A DNA stretch of 24,750 nucleotides from CAIQJJ01 sp964606085 (GCA_964606085.1 CAZSFD010000077.1:1-24750); one strand, 5' to 3'. Shown: positions 14,513-22,257, numbered from the stretch's first letter. A program made the numbers and translations. Notes: generated from the letters alone by a model not told the origin.

Positions 14513-15433
14513 ATGACTCGCTTCGATGTTCTCGTCGCCGGGGAAATCAACCCCGATTTAATCCTCACCGGAAATGTGGCACCGGCTTTCGGCCAGGTGG
14601 AAAAGCTGGTCGAAAGCGCCACGCTGACGATCGGCAGTTCGTCGGCCATCTTCGCCTGCGGGGCGGCCCGGCTGGGGTTACGCGTGGCCTTCATTGGCGT
14701 GTGCGGCAATGACGTGTTTGGCCGCTTCATGCTGGATGCCATGCAGTCGCGCGGTGTAGACACATCGGCGGTGATAGTAGCTGCCAACCAGCAAACCGGC
14801 CTGAGCGTGATCCTTAATCGCGGCGTTGACCGCGCCATCCTGACCCATGCGGGGGCAATGGCGTCCCTCCGGGCTGAGCAGATCAGCAACGACCTGCTGC
14901 GCCAGACACGTCACCTGCACGTCGCCAGCTACTTCCTGCAAACATCCCTGCAGCCCGGCCTGCCCAATTTGTTCCAGCGCGCCCGTTCCCTCGGCCTGGC
15001 AACATCTCTGGATACCAACTGGGACCCTGCCGAAACCTGGGCTGGCCTGGACGCCCTGCTGCCATTGACCAGCGTCTTTTTGCCCAATGCCGCCGAGGCC
15101 TGCGCCATTACTCGCCAACCCAATGTCGAAGCCGCCGCCCGCCAACTGACCGGGCAAAGCGACCTTGTCGCAATCAAGCTGGGATCGCAAGGCGCTCTGG
15201 CCTGCCAGGGGAAAGACACTTTCGTGGCTGCCTCCATCCCAGTCAACGTCGTAGATACCGTTGGCGCAGGCGATACCTTCGACGCCGGGTTTCTCTATGG
15301 CTATCTGAACGGCTGGGATGCGGCCCGCTCTCTGCGGTTGGCGTGTGTCTGCGGGGCGCTTTCCACACAAGCGGCTGGCGGCACCGACGGCCAACCCACC
15401 CTTAAGGAGGCCATGAACCATGTTTCTGGATGA
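14513..15433 (+). CDS. PfkB/ribokinase-family sugar kinase (tagatose-6-phosphate kinase candidate)
   Basis: A 306-residue ribokinase-superfamily kinase. It opens with MTRFDVLVAGEINPDLI and has the substrate-side GSSSAIFACGAARLGL. The C-terminal signature DTVGAGDTFDAGFLYGYL carries the catalytic base D254 and the anion-hole GAGD. The length matches the family. Between an AgaS-like deaminase and a KbaZ-type aldolase subunit it most plausibly phosphorylates tagatose 6-phosphate to the 1,6-bisphosphate; the family also includes KDG kinases and fructokinases, so specificity is inferred. The ATG at 14513 was chosen because the family motif begins at once; no clear ribosome site is seen. An out-of-frame ATG at 14461 overlaps the agaS stop but codes nothing recognisable. 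It overlaps kbaZ by 14 nt, and kbaZ's AAGGAGG lies inside this gene's end. Confidence 0.88.
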   Translation: MTRFDVLVAGEINPDLILTGNVAPAFGQVEKLVESATLTIGSSSAIFACGAARLGLRVAFIGVCGNDVFGRFMLDAMQSRGVDTSAVIVAANQQTGLSVILNRGVDRAILTHAGAMASLRAEQISNDLLRQTRHLHVASYFLQTSLQPGLPNLFQRARSLGLATSLDTNWDPAETWAGLDALLPLTSVFLPNAAEACAITRQPNVEAAARQLTGQSDLVAIKLGSQGALACQGKDTFVAASIPVNVVDTVGAGDTFDAGFLYGYLNGWDAARSLRLACVCGALSTQAAGGTDGQPTLKEAMNHVSG

Positions 15434-16688
15434 AATCGTCGCGGCGCAAAAACGCGGTGAACGGCGCGGCATCGTTTCGATCTGTTCGGCGAACCCGTGG
15501 GTACTGCAAACGGCGATGCAGCGCGCTCGGCATGGCAGCACCCCACTGCTGATTGAAGCCACCTGTAACCAGGTCAATCAGTTTGGCGGCTATACCGGTA
15601 TGACGCCGTCTGATTTCGTTCGTTATCTTCGTGGCCTTGCGGAGATAGCGAATTTGCCCGGGGATGGGATTTTGTTGGGCGGTGATCATTTGGGGCCTTT
15701 GGTATGGCAAAATGATAGTGAGATAGTGGCTATGCGCAATTCACAAGAATTGATCACCGCCTATGTTCAGGCAGGGTTTCATAAAATTCACCTGGATTGC
15801 AGCATGCGCCTGGCCGATGATCCGCCTGGGCCACTTTCCGTAGGCGTAGCCGCACAGCGGGCGGCGCAATTGGCGCAGACAGCCGAAAAAGCTCACGCCG
15901 GGATGAGCTCCCCTGCCCCGCGCTATGTGATCGGCACAGAAGTTCCCGCACCCGGCGGCGCACAAGCGCATCAAGGCGAGTTAACAGTCACAACGCCTTC
16001 TGGCGCAGACGAGACCATCGTGGCTACGCGCAAAGCATTCGAGCAAATGGGCCTGCACGATGCCTGGGAGCGGGTGATTGCCGTTGTCGTCCAGCCGGGG
16101 GTGGAATATGGCGGCGATTTCGTGGCTGCCTATCAGCCTGAGAAAGCGCTCGAATTGGTGCGTTTCATCGAGGCAACGCCCAATTTAATCTACGAAGCCC
16201 ATTCGACCGACTATCAAACCCCGCAAGCGTTAGCAAACCTGGTGCGTGACCATTTCGCCATCCTGAAAGTCGGCCCGGCGCTGACCTTCGCCTTCCGCGA
16301 GGCGGTCTTTGCGCTGGCGTGGATCGAAAACGAACTCGTCCCACGGGATCAGCGCTCCAACCTGATCGAAATTATAGAAGCGGCTATGCTGGCCGAACCG
16401 CAGCATTGGGAGAAGCATTACCCGGGAGACAAACAGGCGCAAGCCACGGCGCGCAAATTCAGCTTCAGCGACCGCATCCGCTACTATTGGCCGGTTTCAA
16501 CGGTGCAGACAGCGCTGAGACAACTGCTGGGGAACCTGGAGCAACGCCCGCTGCCGCTGACTTTGCTCAGTCAATTTTTACCGGAGCAATACGGGCAGGT
16601 TCGGGCCGGTGAAATTCCCCCACTACCCCCGGCTATCATCCAGGCCAAAATTGGAGCGACCCTTGATAGCTATCGTATGGCTGTTTAG
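15420..16688 (+). CDS. kbaZ: D-tagatose-1,6-bisphosphate aldolase non-catalytic subunit (KbaZ/GatZ family)
   Basis: A 422-residue member of the GatZ/KbaZ family, full length. Recognisable family segments are RGIVSICSANPWVLQTAM, EATCNQVNQFGGYTGMTPSDF, ILLGGDHLGPLVW, the KIHLDCSM strand, YVIGTEVPAPGG and KVGPALTFAFREA. In enterobacteria this subunit is required for full activity and stability of the catalytic class II aldolase KbaY/GatY, which cleaves tagatose 1,6-bisphosphate to glyceraldehyde 3-phosphate and dihydroxyacetone phosphate. No KbaY gene is in the window, so the partner is elsewhere or the protein works alone. The ATG at 15420 has a strong AAGGAGG about 9 nt upstream. It is the last gene of the plus-strand operon and its stop overlaps the convergent methyltransferase by 4 nt. 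Confidence 0.92.
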   Translation: MFLDEIVAAQKRGERRGIVSICSANPWVLQTAMQRARHGSTPLLIEATCNQVNQFGGYTGMTPSDFVRYLRGLAEIANLPGDGILLGGDHLGPLVWQNDSEIVAMRNSQELITAYVQAGFHKIHLDCSMRLADDPPGPLSVGVAAQRAAQLAQTAEKAHAGMSSPAPRYVIGTEVPAPGGAQAHQGELTVTTPSGADETIVATRKAFEQMGLHDAWERVIAVVVQPGVEYGGDFVAAYQPEKALELVRFIEATPNLIYEAHSTDYQTPQALANLVRDHFAILKVGPALTFAFREAVFALAWIENELVPRDQRSNLIEIIEAAMLAEPQHWEKHYPGDKQAQATARKFSFSDRIRYYWPVSTVQTALRQLLGNLEQRPLPLTLLSQFLPEQYGQVRAGEIPPLPPAIIQAKIGATLDSYRMAV

Positions 16689-17488
16689 CTTTTTCGCATC
16701 CGCGCCACCACCACAGCAGGAATTTCACTAAAATTGCCGCCCCAACTGAGTGGATCAGCCGGAGAGTGGCCGGACGGGAAGGCGCGTTCTTCAAATCCAT
16801 CCAGCACGAAACCGTTCTGAAAACCAGCGTGAAGATAATTTTGCAGCGGACGGTCGAAGTAGAACTGCGGCTCAGGCTGGTTGCGCAAGGCAACGCCGCG
16901 TGACTGCGAGGGGGTCATGTAGCGAGAAACTTTGACGGAAAAAAGCGTTTTGATTCCGCCATCGTCCCATTCTTCAGCCATCCGAACGCACGAGGCATTG
17001 TTGAAAGCCGGGTGCGTGATTGAAAAGACAAACGCCGCGCCTGCTTTGAGCAGGCGCGGCAGCGTGCGAAACAGCGGCTCGATGTCGGTGATGTCGAAGA
17101 GGGCCATGTTGCCCAGGGCTGCATCGAAGGGGGCAACGGGCAACAACGCATCGAGAAGGCCGTTCTCGTCAGTGGCATCCAGCACACGATAGGTGATTGC
17201 GCCGCTTTTGGGATTGGTGCGAGCGCGAGCCAGTTCGATCAGATTGTCCGAAAAATCAAAAGCGGTCACCTGAGCGCCCAGGGCAGCCAGGTGACGTGAA
17301 GTGAGGCCATTGCCACAGGCGACATCCAAAATATGCTGGCCGGGTTGGGGTTGTAGCAGACGTGTGATGGCCGGCCAGCACAAGACGTTGAAAAAATCGT
17401 TGCCCTGGTCGCCCATGCGGGCATCCCACACGGAAGCATTGGCTTCCCAGGCGGCGCGGGTTTCTTCGTGGGCGGAGGGGGGTGTCAT
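16685..17488 (-). CDS. Class I SAM-dependent methyltransferase
   Basis: A 267-residue Rossmann-fold methyltransferase. Motif I is ILDVACGNGLTSRHLA (53-68), and an acidic strand AFDFSD (76-81) provides the ribose-binding Asp. A post-motif strand LGNMALFDI and an FSITHPAF strand follow the methyltransf_11/25 pattern. The C-terminal part (RNQPEPQFYFDRPL) may form the substrate lid. The ATG at 17488 was chosen over an earlier upstream start because it overlaps the gcvPB stop as ATGA, which suggests translational coupling to the glycine cleavage operon. The substrate is unknown. A link to one-carbon metabolism (SAM regenerated from methylene-THF) is suggested only by location. Confidence 0.85.
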   Translation of the reverse strand: MTPPSAHEETRAAWEANASVWDARMGDQGNDFFNVLCWPAITRLLQPQPGQHILDVACGNGLTSRHLAALGAQVTAFDFSDNLIELARARTNPKSGAITYRVLDATDENGLLDALLPVAPFDAALGNMALFDITDIEPLFRTLPRLLKAGAAFVFSITHPAFNNASCVRMAEEWDDGGIKTLFSVKVSRYMTPSQSRGVALRNQPEPQFYFDRPLQNYLHAGFQNGFVLDGFEERAFPSGHSPADPLSWGGNFSEIPAVVVARMRKS

Positions 17489-18951
17489 CCGTCCGTCCGC
17501 TCCAACCCACAACACAACACCAATTCTTTGGCAGCTTTCACCTCGTCTACCCGACCGACCGGGGTGTGGTGCGGGGCATCATGGAGCAGCTCGGGCTGCG
17601 TGCGGGCTTCTTCGGCGATGTGGAGCAGCGCATCGGCGAAGGCATCCAGCGTTGCCATGCTTTCGGTCTCGGTCGGTTCGATCATCAGCGCTTCGTGAAC
17701 GATGAGGGGGAAATAATTCGTCGGCGGATGGAAGCCATAATCCATCAGGCGCTTGGCAATATCGAGGGCGTGGACATCGGGCGCTCCCGGCAATTTGCCT
17801 TCGAGGACAAATTCGTGCATACAGGTGCGGTCGTAGGGCAGGGGGTACACGCCTTTGACCTTCGCCAGCAGGTAATTGGCATTCAACACCGCATGTTCGG
17901 AGATGGCCCGCAGGCCATCAGGCCCGTGCATGGCGATATAGGTAAATGCCCGCACCATCATGCCGAATTGTCCATGAAACGATTTGACGCGCCCGATGGA
18001 TTGCGCTGGAACGCCAAACCCATAGAGCGGTACATCTTGCTCAGGGTCGCGGCCAGTGATGACGACCAGCGGCGAGGGGAGAAAATCCACCAATTTTTCG
18101 GATACGCCTACTGGCCCCGAGCCCGGCCCGCCGCCGCCATGCGGGGTGGAGAAGGTCTTGTGGAGGTTGATGTGCATCACATCGAAACCCAGGTCGCCGG
18201 GGCGGACGATGCCAAGCAGGGCATTCAGGTTGGCGCCGTCGCCATAGACCAGGCCGCCGGCTTCGTGGACCAGGCGCACGACATCTTCCACGTTTTCCTC
18301 GAACAGGCCAAGGGTATTGGGGTTGGTGAGCATGATGCCCGCCAGGGTGTCATCGCATTCGGCCTTGAGCGCTTCGATGTCAATGTTTCCGCGGGCATCG
18401 GAGCGCACCTGAACGACACGCAAGCCCACCATGCCCGAGGTTGCCGGGTTGGTGCCATGCGCAGAATCGGGCACGAGGATTTTGTCACGTTTGGCATCGC
18501 CGCGCGCACGATGGTAGGCGTGCATCATCAAGACGCCAGTCAGCTCGCCGTGCGCCCCCGCCGCCGGTTGCAGCGTGACACCAGCAAAACCGCCAATTTC
18601 GCGCAGCCATTCTTGCAGGGTGTACATCAGCGCCAGGCAGCCTTGCACCGTATCCACCGGCTGCAAGGGATGGACGCCGGCAAAACCGGGCAAGCGCGCT
18701 ACTTCCTCATTGATCTTTGGGTTGTACTTCATCGTACACGAACCCAGCGGATACATGCCCGTATCAATGGCGTAGTTGTACTGCGAAAGGCGGGTAAAGT
18801 GGCGCACCACATCCACTTCTGAGACTTCTGGCAAGGGCAGGTCATGGCGCAAGAGATCGGCGGGCAACTCGGCCAGGGGGACATCAGGGGGTGGAAAGCG
18901 CAAACCCACCCGGCCTGGCGCGGAAAGTTCGTAAATCAAAGGCTCAGACAT
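17485..18951 (-). CDS. gcvPB: Glycine dehydrogenase (decarboxylating) subunit 2
   Basis: A 488-residue C-terminal half of the P protein, which together with GcvPA decarboxylates glycine and transfers the aminomethyl group to lipoyl-GcvH. It shows GMYPLGSCTMKYNPK (65-79), QPAAGAHGELTG, DSAHGTNPA and the pyridoxal-phosphate lysine K265 in INLHKTFSTPHGGGGPG. Length fits the split-type subunit of Gram-positive, Thermus and Chloroflexota lineages. The ATG at 18951 overlaps gcvPA by 8 nt with GAGGTG 5 nt upstream. It is followed by an ATGA-coupled methyltransferase. Confidence 0.97.
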   Translation of the reverse strand: MSEPLIYELSAPGRVGLRFPPPDVPLAELPADLLRHDLPLPEVSEVDVVRHFTRLSQYNYAIDTGMYPLGSCTMKYNPKINEEVARLPGFAGVHPLQPVDTVQGCLALMYTLQEWLREIGGFAGVTLQPAAGAHGELTGVLMMHAYHRARGDAKRDKILVPDSAHGTNPATSGMVGLRVVQVRSDARGNIDIEALKAECDDTLAGIMLTNPNTLGLFEENVEDVVRLVHEAGGLVYGDGANLNALLGIVRPGDLGFDVMHINLHKTFSTPHGGGGPGSGPVGVSEKLVDFLPSPLVVITGRDPEQDVPLYGFGVPAQSIGRVKSFHGQFGMMVRAFTYIAMHGPDGLRAISEHAVLNANYLLAKVKGVYPLPYDRTCMHEFVLEGKLPGAPDVHALDIAKRLMDYGFHPPTNYFPLIVHEALMIEPTETESMATLDAFADALLHIAEEARTQPELLHDAPHHTPVGRVDEVKAAKELVLCCGLERTDG

Positions 18952-20287
18952 GGGTCACCTCTGCCAGGGCATCTACCAGGGTATCAATTTCAGAGAGCGA
19001 GTTCATCTCTGTTACGGCCAGGAGCATGGTATCTGCGAGGCCATAGTCGGCGGCTAAATCGTAACCGCCCAAAATGCCATATTCGAGCAAGGCGGCGTTG
19101 ATTTCAGCCACGGGTCGCGGGCATTGAACAGGAAATTCGTTGAAGAAAGGCGCATCTGAGAGCAGCGAGAAGCCGGGAAGTTGGGAAATTTGCGCCGCGG
19201 CATAGTGCGCCTTGTGGTAACACAGTTCGGCCACCTGACGCAGGCCATATTTGCCCAATAAGCTCATGTAGATGGCCGAGGCCAGGGCGATCAAGCCCTG
19301 GTTGGTGCAGATGTTGGAGGTGGCCTTCTCGCGACGGATGTGCTGCTCGCGGGCGGTGAGGGTCAGCACAAAGGCGCGTTCGCCGCTGCGGGTGTCTACC
19401 GTCTCACCGACGAGGCGGCCCGCCATTTTGCGGACGTATTCATTTTTGGTGGCAAAAACCCCCAGGTATGGCCCACCATACGACAAGGGAATACCCAGGG
19501 ATTGGCCCTCGGCGGTAACAATATCTGCCCCCATCTCGCCCGGCGATTTGAGCAATCCCAGGGCAATGGGATAGGCCGCCACACACACCAGCGCGCCTAC
19601 GGCGTGAGCCGCCTGGATGGTTTCCGTATAGTCGTAGATGCGACCTAAGAAGTCGGGATAGGGCAAGACGACGAGGGCGGTGTTGGCATCGAAGGATGGG
19701 ATCAGCGCTGCGGGAGTGGCGCTCAGTGGGTCGCCGCCGCAAACGACCTGAACAGGCGTTCCGACTGTGTAGGTGTTGACCACCTCGCATATCTGCGGAT
19801 GCAGCGCCGGAGCCAGGACAACTTTGCTGCGTTTGCCGCGGAAATTGGCGTAGGCCATGTTGACTGCTTCGGCCACCGCCGTAGCGCCATCGTAATGCGA
19901 GGCATTGCTGACATCCATGCCGGTGAGAGCGGCCACCAGGCTTTGATACTCGAAGATGGCTTGCAGCGTGCCTTGCGAGACTTCGGGTTGATAGGGTGTA
20001 TAGGCGGTGTAGAACTCACCACGCCGCAGCAGCATATCCACGGCGGCCGGGGAATAGTGTTTGTAGGCCCCCGCGCCGAGGAAACAAGCCAGGCTGGCCG
20101 CGCTTGCATTGGCATCGGCAACAGCTTGCAACTCGGCGCGAGCCTCCATTTCGGTCAGCGCCGGGGGAATGTCAAGTTCCGGGAAGCGATGGGCGAGCGG
20201 CACATCGTCAAAGAGCGCCTCCAGCGAGTCCACGCCAATGGCCTGCAACATCGCTTCTCGTTCGCGATCGGTGTGAGGGATAAACAT
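18944..20287 (-). CDS. gcvPA: Glycine dehydrogenase (decarboxylating) subunit 1
   Basis: A 447-residue N-terminal half of the split P protein, partner of GcvPB. Typical segments are FIPHTDREREAML, FLGAGAYKHYSP, YTPYQPEVSQGTLQ, DVSNASHYDGATA, LSYGGPYLGVFA and EKATSNICTNQGL. The ATG at 20287 has AGGAG 5 nt upstream (AGGAGTAGCC). A strong 12-bp-stem hairpin lies in the 66-nt gap after gcvH, just before this ribosome site, and could modulate the GcvH to GcvP ratio. The gene overlaps gcvPB by 8 nt, consistent with an obligate complex made in equal amounts. Confidence 0.97.
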   Translation of the reverse strand: MFIPHTDREREAMLQAIGVDSLEALFDDVPLAHRFPELDIPPALTEMEARAELQAVADANASAASLACFLGAGAYKHYSPAAVDMLLRRGEFYTAYTPYQPEVSQGTLQAIFEYQSLVAALTGMDVSNASHYDGATAVAEAVNMAYANFRGKRSKVVLAPALHPQICEVVNTYTVGTPVQVVCGGDPLSATPAALIPSFDANTALVVLPYPDFLGRIYDYTETIQAAHAVGALVCVAAYPIALGLLKSPGEMGADIVTAEGQSLGIPLSYGGPYLGVFATKNEYVRKMAGRLVGETVDTRSGERAFVLTLTAREQHIRREKATSNICTNQGLIALASAIYMSLLGKYGLRQVAELCYHKAHYAAAQISQLPGFSLLSDAPFFNEFPVQCPRPVAEINAALLEYGILGGYDLAADYGLADTMLLAVTEMNSLSEIDTLVDALAEVTHV

Positions 20288-20303
20288 GGCTACTCCTGGC
20301 TCA

Positions 20304-20343
20304 CACGGCCCGGCGCAAAGTGGACAGCCAACGCCGGGCCGTG
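20304..20343 (-). promoter_or_regulatory. Intercistronic hairpin between gcvH and gcvPA
   Basis: CACGGCCCGGCG (20304-20315) and CGCCGGGCCGTG (20332-20343) pair perfectly over 12 bp of almost pure GC with a 16-nt loop. On the transcript it is followed by GAGCCAGGAGTAGCCATG, without a T-run, so it is not an intrinsic terminator. It could protect the upstream gcvH message or slow polymerase, giving more GcvH than GcvP. Confidence 0.6.
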
Positions 20344-20353
20344 CGAGATGTTT

Positions 20354-20734
20354 TTAAGCGCGCCCGGCGCAAAAAGTTTCGTACGCGGCGGCATCCATCA
20401 ACTCGTCCAGTTCGGCCGCATCGGCAACTTCCAGTTTGATCAGCCAGGCATCGCCGTAGGGGTCGCCGTTGACGGTTTCGGGCTTATCGGCCAGGGCTTC
20501 ATTGATAGCCACCACCTTGCCGCCAACCGGAGCGTACACGTCAGCAGCCGCCTTCACCGATTCGACCGTGCCAATCGTATCGCCCTTATTGACCGTATCG
20601 CCAACGGCCACAGCAATTTCCACATACACGACATCGGAAAGCTGATCCTGGGCGTAATCGCTGATGCCCACAACGCCTTCCGGGCTGAGCCATTCATCAT
20701 TTTGAGCGTATTTGAGATGGGTGGGGATATTCAT
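20354..20734 (-). CDS. gcvH: Glycine cleavage system H protein (lipoyl carrier)
   Basis: A 126-residue protein of standard length. It begins MNIPTHLKYAQNDEWLSPEG, with the TxxHEW-like family start, here NDEW. The lipoylation site is K61 in GTVESVKAAADVYAP, and the C-terminal helix is conserved. It shuttles the aminomethyl group from GcvP to GcvT. The ATG at 20734 has AAAGGA 6 nt upstream; an in-frame GTG at 20821 would add 29 residues but lies inside the riboswitch and is rejected. It is the first gene after the glycine riboswitch terminator. gcvT, which often opens such operons, is absent. Confidence 0.97.
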   Translation of the reverse strand: MNIPTHLKYAQNDEWLSPEGVVGISDYAQDQLSDVVYVEIAVAVGDTVNKGDTIGTVESVKAAADVYAPVGGKVVAINEALADKPETVNGDPYGDAWLIKLEVADAAELDELMDAAAYETFCAGRA

Positions 20735-20756
20735 AGGATTTCCTTTCATGGTTGTG

Positions 20757-20795
20757 ATTAAAAGAAAAGCGCACGCGCTTTTTTGTCGCGTGCGC
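20757..20795 (-). terminator. Riboswitch expression-platform terminator
   Basis: On the minus strand GCGCACGCG (20795-20787), a nine-base A-rich loop and CGCGTGCGC (20777-20769) form a perfect 9-bp stem followed by TTTTCTTTTA. It sits between the second glycine aptamer and the gcvH ribosome site, so it is the likely glycine-controlled on/off element. Confidence 0.9.
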
Positions 20796-20796
20796 C

Positions 20797-20986
20797 TCTG
20801 TGGGGTACCTGAGAGTTTCACCCCGGCGGGGGGTTTGCACCTTCGGTGGGTGTGGAGAAAGTCCTCGCACCACTTTTCAGAGTGATTTCAACGAAGCGGG
20901 TCCTTTTACCTGAGAGTTTCGCCGAATGCTTTTTCCGGCTTGCCCCTTCGGTGGCAGGGAATTGATGCGCCTGCGCTCTCCCCGGT
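20797..20986 (-). promoter_or_regulatory. Tandem glycine riboswitch (two aptamers)
   Basis: The leader has two copies of each hallmark of the gcvT-type glycine aptamer. CCACCGAAGG occurs at about 20954-20945 and 20849-20840, and GAAACTCTCAGGTA at 20920-20907 and 20819-20806, about 100 nt apart. A GGGGAGAGCGC opening stem starts near 20983. Two cooperative aptamers with a short linker and a downstream terminator are the classic arrangement that switches gcv genes on when glycine is abundant. The upstream promoter is not clear; the stop of the preceding membrane-protein gene is only about 30 nt away, so transcription may start inside that gene or read through from it. Confidence 0.95.
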
Positions 20987-21015
20987 TCGTGTTCGTTATT
21001 TCCGGTTTGCCGGTG

Positions 21016-21414
21016 TTAAGGTGCGGCTACGTAACCATTCAGTTCGGCAAAATAGGCGCGTACATCGGGTTCATTGTAAAAGACCAGCGCCAAAATACCG
21101 ACTACCATCGAAAAGACGTTGCCGACAATGATGGCACAGATTTCGAGGATAGCCAGCGTTTGCGAAGGTTGAACCGGCTGCGGCGGGTTGGCAAGCAGTT
21201 TCACGCCATACAAAATCTCGAAAATGCCCAGGATAGCAGGCAAGATGGTGACTGGAATGCAGATGATCGTCACAATACCAAAAAGCATCCCAAAAGAAAC
21301 ACCCGCTCCCCACAGGATGTTCAATGCGCCATTGATAATGGTCATAATGGCGATAGCCTGGATTTTGCCAGGCTTGGGAGCGCCTGCGCCTGGGGCAGGA
21401 GGGTAATTGCTCAT
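21016..21414 (-). CDS. Small four-helix membrane protein, family not recognised
   Basis: A 132-residue protein. A Pro/Gly/Ala-rich cytosolic N-terminus (MSNYPPAPGAGAPKPGK) is followed by hydrophobic helices at about 18-38, 42-66, a short PPQP linker, and about 86-112. It ends in a short polar tail. It resembles small DUF-type membrane proteins with Pro-rich N-termini, but I cannot name the family. The ATG overlaps the previous gene by 4 nt (ATGA), with GGAG about 8 nt upstream inside that gene. It is the last member of a three-gene membrane cluster, and its stop lies about 30 nt before the glycine riboswitch. Confidence 0.75.
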   Translation of the reverse strand: MSNYPPAPGAGAPKPGKIQAIAIMTIINGALNILWGAGVSFGMLFGIVTIICIPVTILPAILGIFEILYGVKLLANPPQPVQPSQTLAILEICAIIVGNVFSMVVGILALVFYNEPDVRAYFAELNGYVAAP

Positions 21415-21803
21415 TGCAACTGCTCCAGCATGGGCAGTGAGATGACGCCTACCGCAGCGAGGATGATCGCGCCGATGACCAGACAGAGCGACAACACGGT
21501 CAACCCCAGGCCAATATATCCCATAATCAGCCCAGCCGTGGCCATGCCATCGCCACCTTCACCGGTTTGTTTGATCTGGCCTTTCGCCATGTGGCCGGTG
21601 ATGACCGCCACCAACCAGGCAATCGGCGTGAGGCAGCCCAGCGGCACGGTACAAATGGCGCTAAAGCCAAGTGTCACAGCGGATAAGAGGCTGCCTCCAC
21701 AAGTGGTCAGAATGCCCAATACCCAACCGACAATGCCAGAGATCACGCTGACACTGGCCATGCTATTGGTTTTTGGGGCCATTGGCGCAGATTGGTAATC
21801 CAT
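21411..21803 (-). CDS. DUF4190-like small membrane protein
   Basis: A 130-residue protein with hydrophobic helices at about 16-42, 46-70 and 88-118. Between the second and third lies the DUF4190-type segment GHMAKGQIKQTGEGGDGMAT followed by AGLIMGYIGL. Function in this family is unknown; members are common in bacterial membranes, often next to other small membrane proteins. The ATG at 21803 has AGGAG 8 nt upstream. It is 21 nt after the Tic20/DUF4870-like gene and overlaps the next gene by 4 nt, so all three are probably one transcript. Confidence 0.8.
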   Translation of the reverse strand: MDYQSAPMAPKTNSMASVSVISGIVGWVLGILTTCGGSLLSAVTLGFSAICTVPLGCLTPIAWLVAVITGHMAKGQIKQTGEGGDGMATAGLIMGYIGLGLTVLSLCLVIGAIILAAVGVISLPMLEQLQ

Positions 21804-21824
21804 GCAGTTTACTCCTGAACCCGG

Positions 21825-22142
21825 TTATGCCCAGCCCTGGTTCTTGCAAAAATCGGAGACGACGGGGATGGTGACGAGTTTGCCATTATAGGCTTGAATA
21901 CCCCAATAAATCATAATGATCCACACGATGGGCTGGAAACATGCCAGGACAGCCGTTACCACCATGACCAATTCAACAATCCCCATCACAAGCGCCTGGG
22001 CATTGTGAGCGCGAATAAACGGGCGATTTTTCTTATCTTCCATCAACATCAAAATAACGGGAATGAAGGGTGAGAAAATGTAGGCCAGCAACACCCACAG
22101 CTTGTCGTCACTGGTTACTTCAAAGTTGGGTTGGTCAGACAT
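21825..22142 (-). CDS. DUF4870/Tic20-like small membrane protein
   Basis: A 105-residue protein with a short acidic N-terminus, then KLWVLLAYIFSPFIPVILML (about 14-33). The conserved loop NRPFIRAHNAQAL (about 38-50) carries the HN(A/x)QAL signature seen in DUF4870/Tic20-like proteins. Two further helices cover about 50-85. Molecular role unknown. The ATG has a strong GAGGAGG 5 nt upstream. It leads the membrane trio, with a TTGCGC-18-TACAAT promoter about 80-110 nt upstream, divergent from the GAF kinase. Confidence 0.82.
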   Translation of the reverse strand: MSDQPNFEVTSDDKLWVLLAYIFSPFIPVILMLMEDKKNRPFIRAHNAQALVMGIVELVMVVTAVLACFQPIVWIIMIYWGIQAYNGKLVTIPVVSDFCKNQGWA

Positions 22143-22226
22143 GGGATCCTCCTCGATACAAAACTAGGGTTGGTTTGGCTTTCGGCCCAGGAACACTCCT
22201 GAGACCACTTAAACAATCTGTTAGGT

Positions 22227-22256
22227 ATTGTACAGCAAACTACGCCAATTGCGCAA
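22227..22256 (-). promoter_or_regulatory. Promoter of the membrane-protein trio
   Basis: On the minus strand TTGCGC (22256-22251), an 18-bp spacer and TACAAT (22232-22227) predict a start near 22220 and a leader of about 78 nt. The -35 lies inside the 8-bp palindrome TTGCGCAA (22249-22256), next to the divergent kinase promoter, so one factor could affect both. Confidence 0.45.
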
Positions 22257-22257
22257 G

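Noticed and set aside
14461..14712. ATG overlapping the agaS stop, start of an 83-codon frame
   Set aside because: It is in a different frame from the PfkB gene and encodes no motif. The kinase clearly starts at 14513.
17482..18822. 446-codon plus-strand open frame opposite gcvPB
   Set aside because: gcvPB on the minus strand is unmistakable (PLP lysine motif). The plus frame is a His/Gln-rich shadow.
20735..20821. 29-residue N-terminal extension of gcvH from a GTG
   Set aside because: It would translate the riboswitch terminator. The standard GcvH start at 20734 has a good ribosome site and family length.
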